Under the pieces are notes generated by a model. The model saw only the letters and a program-made list of their open reading frames with translations. It did not search any database and was not told the DNA's origin. Positions 6,333 through 10,085 of a DNA stretch of 10,085 nucleotides are shown in pieces (position 1 is the first letter of the stretch; each line of letters starts with the position of its first letter). A program made the translations under genes and the position numbers. The stretch is from Cellvibrionales bacterium UBA5860. GTDB lineage: Bacteria > Pseudomonadota > Gammaproteobacteria > Pseudomonadales > Porticoccaceae. The DNA lies in NCBI GenBank assembly GCA_002431545.1, contig DJFY01000061.1:1-10085 (forward strand). The letters are read 5' to 3'.

Positions 6333-8045
6333 TTAATCCGTCTTGGCAGTAGTCGCTCGCTTACTAACAACACGTTTTCGTTCCGCAGCCAGTGTTTGCT
6401 GAATCTCGTCTTCGGGGATATCCAACAGTGCAAACATCTGTGAGCTGATAACGAGACTGGCTTCTAACATTTCGGGGATTACATAATTTGCGCCGAGAGA
6501 CACCAGCTCGTCGAAGTCGCCATGTTCGCTACTACGCACAATAATGGGCAGGGTATAGCCGGCCTTGCGAATGCGCTCAACTGTTTTTTTGGCATCGGCA
6601 ATGGAGTTAAACGTGAGAATTGCCATACGTGCGGTATCGATATGGCAGGCTTCGAGCATATGCAAACGGCTGGAGTCGCCGTAGACAATATTTTTATCTT
6701 CTGCACGTGCTCTGGTGACGACATCGATGTTGCTATCCAAAGCGATATAGTCGATACCTTTTTCCTCCAGCAAACGCGCGATAGTTGTTCCAACGCGGCC
6801 TAATCCGCCTATAAGCACATGGTTTTCAAGGGGCAGATGCAATGGAGGCATGGCCTTGTCTGGTGCGTTTGCCGGCTTTTTTTTTCTATTCACGTACCTG
6901 CTCAGTGCTTCGCTCCGGCGAATCAATAAAGGACTCAGGGCCATGCTCGAAACTGCGACGAGAATAATGAAGGATGCCTGGTCCGACGGCAGCAGTTGGT
7001 GCATGACGCCCAATGCCAGTAGCGCCAGGCCGAATTCTCCCGCCTGAGCCAGATTCAGGCCGGTTTGAATGGCCGTTTTTTTACTGTGGCCAATGAGACG
7101 CACCATGATTCCGACCAGTAGGACTTTGATAGCGATAAGCACAAATGTGAATAGGATAATTCTCGGCCAATAATGCAGTAGCACTTCGATTTGAATGGAC
7201 ATGCCGATAGTGACGAAAAAGAGACCCAACAGGATGTCCTTAAAGCCACGTATATCGTTATTGATTTGATGGCGAAACGGGCTTTCACCCAGCATCATGC
7301 CGATTATAAAGCCACCCAATGCCATAGAGAGGCCGAACAACTCGGTCGTCCAGGCCGAGAGCATCACAATAACGAGCGTGCTCAGTACAAAAATCTCATC
7401 GGAGCGTGTTCTGGCAACTTCTTTGTAGAGCGGGGGTAACAGCCATAGACCTGCTGCTAGGAGGCCTGCCAGCAATGCGATACCTTTAACCAGAGCCCAG
7501 GCTAGTGCGCTGTACAGGGATGTGTTCGCGTTACCGGCGAGTACTGGAACCAGAATCAGAAACAGTACGGCGATGAGGTCCTGGAACAAGAGGACGCCGA
7601 TCGACAATTGACCGTGACGAAAATGCAGTTGCCCCTTCGTCGCTAATTCACTTGTGACGATGGCTGTAGAAGACAACGCGAGCGCGCCCGCAATGACGAC
7701 AGCGGCGGGTAAGCTGGTGCCCCAAAGCCAGACGGCGCCGCCAAATACCAGAGTGCAGAAACCAACCTGTATACTTCCCAGGCCAAATACCGCGCCGCGC
7801 ATCGAGAACAACTTGGGCAGAGAAAATTCGAGACCCAGGGAAAACAGTAAAAACACCACGCCAAACTCTGCCAGAAAAGAGAATGTTTCGGGGTGAGGTA
7901 TCCAGCCGAGAACACTTGGGCCAATGGCGACGCCGGTCAGTAGATAAGAAATGATGTTGGGCAGCCCAAATCGGCGAAGCGCAATAGTGACGATTAACGA
8001 TACTGACATGATTGCCAGCAATTGCTCAAAAAATCCGTGCTCCAA
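6333..8045 (-). CDS. CPA2 family cation:proton antiporter, KefB-type, with C-terminal RCK (TrkA-N) domain
   Basis: The 570-aa product is an inner-membrane monovalent cation:proton antiporter, probably K+ or Na+ efflux. Residues 1 to about 380 form the Na+/H+ exchanger-like membrane domain with about 12 hydrophobic segments. Family marks are LPNIISYLLTGVAIGPSVLG (28-47), FGVVFLLFSLGLEFSLPKL (61-79), ALSSTAIVTSEL (123-134), LFQDLIAVLFL (153-163, with the conserved Asp at 156), and NLAQAGEFGLALLALG (331-346). A basic linker (RKKK, 387-390) leads to an RCK_N Rossmann domain: GGLGRVG at 413-419, acidic Asp at 437 after strand 2, GDSS at 456-459. This is the usual KefB/KefC design of about 570-620 aa, where the RCK domain senses nucleotide or glutathione ligands. 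The start is TTG at 8045, supported by an upstream GGAG and an in-frame stop at 8085-8087 with no other start codon between. No KefF/KefG-type ancillary gene is adjacent. Confidence 0.94.
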   Translation of the reverse strand: MEHGFFEQLLAIMSVSLIVTIALRRFGLPNIISYLLTGVAIGPSVLGWIPHPETFSFLAEFGVVFLLFSLGLEFSLPKLFSMRGAVFGLGSIQVGFCTLVFGGAVWLWGTSLPAAVVIAGALALSSTAIVTSELATKGQLHFRHGQLSIGVLLFQDLIAVLFLILVPVLAGNANTSLYSALAWALVKGIALLAGLLAAGLWLLPPLYKEVARTRSDEIFVLSTLVIVMLSAWTTELFGLSMALGGFIIGMMLGESPFRHQINNDIRGFKDILLGLFFVTIGMSIQIEVLLHYWPRIILFTFVLIAIKVLLVGIMVRLIGHSKKTAIQTGLNLAQAGEFGLALLALGVMHQLLPSDQASFIILVAVSSMALSPLLIRRSEALSRYVNRKKKPANAPDKAMPPLHLPLENHVLIGGLGRVGTTIARLLEEKGIDYIALDSNIDVVTRARAEDKNIVYGDSSRLHMLEACHIDTARMAILTFNSIADAKKTVERIRKAGYTLPIIVRSSEHGDFDELVSLGANYVIPEMLEASLVISSQMFALLDIPEDEIQQTLAAERKRVVSKRATTAKTD

Positions 8046-8052
8046 GTTATGG

Positions 8053-8056
8053 CTCC
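8053..8056 (-). promoter_or_regulatory. Ribosome binding site supporting the TTG start of the antiporter
   Basis: The minus strand reads TTGGAG-CCATAAC-TTG, so GGAG is 7 nt before the TTG at 8045. The first ATG in frame is at 8009 and would cut into the first membrane helix, so TTG is the better start. Confidence 0.7.
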
Positions 8057-8313
8057 AAGTGAGTAAGCTAACGAGCGAATGGGTTTATCGCCAGCAAAGG
8101 CAGCAGAGCGCAGTACGCTATGTGTCACGACTTCCTGGAGGTCTCGCGTACCACTCTCTATGTATGGTGATTCGCCGACTGCCATGCCTTTCAAGAGACT
8201 GTGCAGCTTAAAATACTACGCCCACCGCAGTCGCTGGAGATTCCGGAGCAACGATATCATTAGTCTCCCAACATTATTACCTCTATAGCGATTAATAAGG
8301 GGTAAATGAGGGG

Positions 8314-8328
8314 TTCCATGAAATGGAA
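8314..8328. repeat. Short perfect inverted repeat TTCCAT-N3-ATGGAA
   Basis: TTCCAT (8314-8319) and ATGGAA (8323-8328) flank GAA. A 3-nt loop makes it a possible hairpin or a small operator about 270 bp upstream of the antiporter. Function unknown; it could occur by chance. Confidence 0.3.
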
Positions 8329-8435
8329 GAGACTAAGTGAGGTCAATGAATCGAATGCGGCGCGGGGACTGCATCGCTGGGGATGAAAGCTCGCGGTCGC
8401 CAGGCTAGCTCCCCGGCGCGAAGCGGTCCCGGCAA

Positions 8436-8897
8436 TTATCGCTTCTGGTATTTTTGGTGGCAAGATTCACATGGTGGATAGAGGGCGTTATTGCCGACAG
8501 CAAATAGTGCCTCTTCATCTTTCGCGGCGACCGCCTCGAGAATCTGGCGCGCGGCAGCAATCATTCGGTTGTTGAAGGTTTGCCAGTCAGCCTGCGCGGC
8601 CAACTCGGTTTCTCCTGGCCCGGCACCGCCCGAGCTGAGGAGGTTGCCTGCGGCCATAACACCCAACGCCGCATGCTCGACCTGTAGCCACTCGGTGTCC
8701 GTTTTTAGATCCGTAGCACCCCAGATCTTACTCGTGGTTGGGGTCACCAGGACGTTCATAATTTGCTTCACCGTCAACGCCGGTTGCGATGCGGTTCCCG
8801 CGCAGATTTCAATGCTAGCCGTAATCGCCAGAGCCAGTACGAGCGCTTTAGTGACAATTGGGTTGTAACTTGGTCTCGCCATATGGCTGGTATTCAT
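8436..8897 (-). CDS. Class II c-type cytochrome (cytochrome c'/c-556-like), periplasmic
   Basis: The product is 153 aa with one heme-attachment motif, CESCH, at 143-147, almost at the C-terminus. A C-terminal CxxCH on an otherwise helical protein is the hallmark of class II cytochromes (four-helix bundle c' and c-556). Met47 in the first helix (TVKQIMNVL) is at the place of the sixth heme ligand in the low-spin c-556 type, so an electron-transfer role is likelier than gas binding; that is inference. The N-terminus has a Sec signal (residues 15-28 hydrophobic, then SIEICAGTAS). The Cys at 32 is not in a good lipobox, so a soluble periplasmic protein is likely. Helices are visible at WLQVEHAALGVMAAGNLL (70-87) and WQTFNNRMIAAARQILEAVAAKD (105-127). 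Its RBS is weak (AAGAG, 3 nt from the ATG). It is divergent from, and homologous to, the gene at 9393. Confidence 0.88.
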   Translation of the reverse strand: MNTSHMARPSYNPIVTKALVLALAITASIEICAGTASQPALTVKQIMNVLVTPTTSKIWGATDLKTDTEWLQVEHAALGVMAAGNLLSSGGAGPGETELAAQADWQTFNNRMIAAARQILEAVAAKDEEALFAVGNNALYPPCESCHQKYQKR

Positions 8898-8981
8898 GTT
8901 CTCTTGTACCGCGTTATTTTATTGACATGCCGGGTTGTCGCAGGGCCATTGCAGAAGTGATCTGGAGCTGACTTACCGGAA

Positions 8982-9008
8982 CTTTTCGGAGCATTGCATC
9001 GCGAAAAG
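8982..9008. repeat. Perfect 7-bp inverted repeat, candidate stem-loop
   Basis: CTTTTCG (8982-8988) pairs with CGAAAAG (9002-9008) around a 13-nt loop. Part of the loop and right arm (CATCGC, 8997-9002) can alternatively pair with GCGATG at 9025-9030, so two exclusive folds are possible. No T-run follows either side. Confidence 0.4.
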
Positions 9009-9060
9009 CCAGTACGATCCGGCAGCGATGTCAAATGGCATGAAACCCTAAAGCCTTGTC

Positions 9061-9097
9061 GGCGCGGTCAGTACCTTGGCTATGACCGGCGCGCGCC
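9061..9097. repeat. GC-rich imperfect inverted repeat, candidate stem-loop
   Basis: CGGTCA (9065-9070) pairs with TGACCG (9083-9088) around 12 nt. The stem can extend outward by GGCG (9061-9064) with CGCC (9094-9097) after an internal bulge. On the plus strand GTCTCATTTT follows, a weak U-tract. Because it lies upstream of a plus gene rather than behind one, it is either a regulatory dyad or the 3' end of an unannotated small RNA. Confidence 0.45.
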
Positions 9098-9162
9098 GTC
9101 TCATTTTAAAGTCAACTAACTATATGTTATTCCTCACAATGACGCATTATTTATGGTGCTTG

Positions 9163-9200
9163 TTAGGTGGCTATATCAACGCTAGGCGGCAATATCAATG
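9163..9200. repeat. Two tandem 19-bp direct repeats upstream of the right cytochrome
   Basis: TTAGGTGGCTATATCAACG (9163-9181) is followed immediately by CTAGGCGGCAATATCAATG (9182-9200). The copies agree at 15 of 19 positions. A 19-bp period puts the units roughly two helical turns apart on nearly the same face of the DNA, as expected for a tandem transcription-factor site. Each unit carries ATCAA, the right half of an FNR box, but neither has the left half. Confidence 0.6.
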
Positions 9201-9227
9201 TGTACAGAACTGAATATCCGCACCTGA

Positions 9228-9241
9228 ATGATCTAGATCAA
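9228..9241 (+). promoter_or_regulatory. FNR/Anr-like box upstream of the right cytochrome
   Basis: ATGATCTAGATCAA matches the FNR/Anr consensus TTGAT-N4-ATCAA at nine of ten defined positions, within a perfect 12-bp palindrome TGATCTAGATCA. Its centre is about 46 bp upstream of the start predicted from a TATTTT -10 at 9269-9274, near the -41.5 position usual for activation. It suggests oxygen-responsive expression of the cytochrome that starts at 9393. A Crp/Fnr-family relative such as Dnr could also bind. Confidence 0.6.
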
Positions 9242-9392
9242 TTCTGCCGCGTGGGCAACAATTAAGCTTATTTTGCTAGCGTTCTGACCGCGCAGGCGTT
9301 TGTCTTCACCTGGAAAAAGCCAGCGGTTAAGGTATGGGCGGGGGTCTAATAAAATCGGAACGCAGCCGACGCCAATGGATGAGGAAAAAATA

Positions 9393-9932
9393 ATGACAAT
9401 ATTCTCCCGGGAATCATTCCGGTTATCTGTGGTAATGATTATGGTAACTACGCTTGGCAGTGCATGCGGTGAAAGGCCGGCGCCGCAATCGAGCCGCGGC
9501 GATGTTGCCCCCGATTCTCGCCCTTCTGTTAATCGCCTGCCCGTCAGTCTCAATACAGTTATGGTTGCTCTCGTCAATCAGGCGGCGGACCCGTTGTGGG
9601 TAGCGGCGTGGCGCAATCCGCAAACGGAAAAAGAGTGGCGAGAACTGGAGCGGCGTGCGATTCAATTACAATTGGGTGGTGCACTATTACGCTTGCCCGG
9701 GACTGGCCCCATGGACGCTACGTGGACAAGCAATGACGTCTGGCAGAAGTGGGCCAGCGAGTTACATAACGTGGGAACAGACGCGGTCATTGCGGTGAAA
9801 GCACGGGATTTCGACCAGATATCTGGGGTTGGCGATCGAATTGTCGAGATCTGTGAGGGTTGTCATATCGACTATAAACCCGCGACGCCTACGGGTGGTG
9901 AATACGGTGAGTTATCCCCAACGCCGGAATAA
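9393..9932 (+). CDS. Class II c-type cytochrome, probable lipoprotein
   Basis: The product is 179 aa from the ATG at 9393, which has a good RBS (GAGGA at 9381-9385, 7 nt upstream). The frame extends back to 9300 but the added residues are not signal-like. The N-terminus is a short hydrophobic signal (LSVVMIMVTTLGSAC) ending at Cys25, followed by a Pro/Ser/Arg-rich linker (to about 48). This suggests a lipid-anchored protein, although Gly at -3 makes the lipobox imperfect. The body matches the left cytochrome: VMVAL with Met57 at the position of Met47, EWRELERRAIQLQLGGALL against EWLQVEHAALGVMAAGNLL, WQKWASELHNVGTDAVIAVKARD, and heme motif CEGCH at 154-158. A 21-residue polar tail follows the heme site. 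The role is probably electron transfer at the periplasmic face of a membrane; the partner is unknown. A possible FNR-like site lies upstream. Confidence 0.85.
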   Translation: MTIFSRESFRLSVVMIMVTTLGSACGERPAPQSSRGDVAPDSRPSVNRLPVSLNTVMVALVNQAADPLWVAAWRNPQTEKEWRELERRAIQLQLGGALLRLPGTGPMDATWTSNDVWQKWASELHNVGTDAVIAVKARDFDQISGVGDRIVEICEGCHIDYKPATPTGGEYGELSPTPE

Positions 9933-9937
9933 ATCAC

Positions 9938-9956
9938 CACTGACCGGTGTCCAGTG
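9938..9956. repeat. Small inverted repeat just after the right cytochrome
   Basis: CACTG (9938-9942) and CAGTG (9952-9956) flank a 9-nt centre that contains the palindrome ACCGGT. It starts 5 bp after the stop codon and could form a weak 3' stem. No T-run follows, so it is unlikely to terminate transcription alone. Confidence 0.3.
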
Positions 9957-9989
9957 CGCGATGGGAGTTGTCTAGGTCGTCGAGTCGTT

Positions 9990-10043
9990 AAAACAGGCCG
10001 GTCGTTTCTCTACTTAGCTAAAAGCCTGCTTTTTGCCTGTTTT
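9990..10043 (+). terminator. Possible transcription terminator of the right cytochrome gene
   Basis: AAAACAGGC (9990-9998) is the exact complement of GCCTGTTTT (10035-10043), and the inner GCCTG at 10024-10028 is followed by CTTTTT, so CAGGC can pair with either copy. The GCCTG-T-rich unit occurs twice in a row (10024-10034 and 10035-10045). The loops are long (25 or 36 nt), so this is a weak call; it could instead be a small repeat element. Confidence 0.4.
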
Positions 10044-10085
10044 CGTTTGTCACTGGCTGTGTCTAATTTATATCTCTTCGCACTG

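Larger units (their letters stand above)
8046..8435. other. Intergenic region between the left cytochrome gene and the antiporter (390 bp)
   Basis: Both flanking genes run on the minus strand, so this holds the cytochrome 3' end and the antiporter promoter. I could not find a good sigma-70 -35/-10 pair. There is a short perfect inverted repeat at 8314-8328, and a GC-rich stretch (8390-8433) just past the cytochrome stop that could fold but has no T-run. A minus-strand frame at 7994-8194 gives a plausible-looking 66-aa sequence overlapping the antiporter start; it is discussed as a finding and not called as a gene. Confidence 0.5.
8898..9392. other. Divergent intergenic region between two cytochrome genes (495 bp)
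   Basis: This long spacer must hold promoters for both cytochrome genes. A TAAAAT on the minus strand (8916-8921), 18 bp before the left cytochrome ATG, could be a -10 box but has no clear -35. On the plus strand TATTTT at 9269-9274 could be a -10 downstream of the FNR-like site. It also contains two stem-loops (8982-9008, 9061-9097), a 19-bp tandem repeat (9163-9200) and the FNR-like box (9228-9241). No open frame inside it looks like a gene. The amount of structure leaves room for a small RNA. Confidence 0.6.

Noticed and set aside
8260..8463. Minus-strand 67-aa frame running from the cytochrome 3' end into the spacer.
   Set aside because: It overlaps the cytochrome heme-motif region in another frame, has no RBS, and resembles no protein I know.
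8800..8804. Cys32 of the left cytochrome as a lipoprotein cysteine.
   Set aside because: The preceding residues Ile-Glu-Ile do not form a lipobox, so ordinary signal cleavage is more likely.
9300..9392. Upstream start for the right cytochrome at 9300.
   Set aside because: The added 31 residues are polar and would bury the export signal; the ATG at 9393 has a proper RBS and begins a signal peptide.

Overview
The window reads as part of a gammaproteobacterial chromosome with about half GC. The main evidence is the gene order yeaG-yeaH-spoVR (serine kinase/AAA+ PrkA, VWA protein YeaH, SpoVR/YcgB), whose three proteins match the enterobacterial and pseudomonad versions closely in length and motifs. 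A KefB-type antiporter, a class II cytochrome c pair and a Pseudomonas-like outer-membrane barrel fit the same lineage. A free-living aquatic or soil bacterium is my inference; the genus cannot be told from this sequence. There are no mobile elements, CRISPR arrays, tRNAs or rRNAs.

Layout, left to right. At 2-286 (+) is the 3' end of a groEL whose C-terminus lacks the usual Gly-Gly-Met tail. At 379-990 (-) is a small outer-membrane beta-barrel protein, possibly related to the lipid A deacylase PagL. A 322-bp gap follows with a strong inverted repeat. At 1313-6030 (-) is a tight operon transcribed right to left: yeaG (prkA), an 18-bp gap, yeaH, then a 4-bp overlap into spoVR. Upstream of yeaG, at 6172-6187, is a near-ideal sigma-54 promoter (TGGCACG-N4-TTGCT, GG-N10-GC), with two inverted repeats further upstream that could bind an enhancer-binding protein. 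At 6333-8045 (-) is a CPA2/KefB-type cation:proton antiporter with a C-terminal RCK domain and a TTG start. A 390-bp spacer follows. At 8436-8897 (-) and 9393-9932 (+) are two divergent, clearly homologous class II c-type cytochromes, each with a single CxxCH near its C-terminus. They are separated by 495 bp rich in regulatory-looking structure: two stem-loops, a 19-bp tandem repeat and an FNR/Anr-like box.

How they may work together. YeaG, YeaH and SpoVR form a conserved but poorly understood stress/starvation module: kinase/ATPase, MIDAS-type VWA partner, and SpoVR. The sigma-54 promoter suggests control by nutrient status, as reported for E. coli yeaGH. The cytochrome pair probably carries electrons in the periplasm or at a membrane surface. 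The FNR-like box suggests that at least the right-hand copy responds to oxygen. The antiporter and the barrel protein are envelope functions with no obvious link to the operon beyond adjacency.
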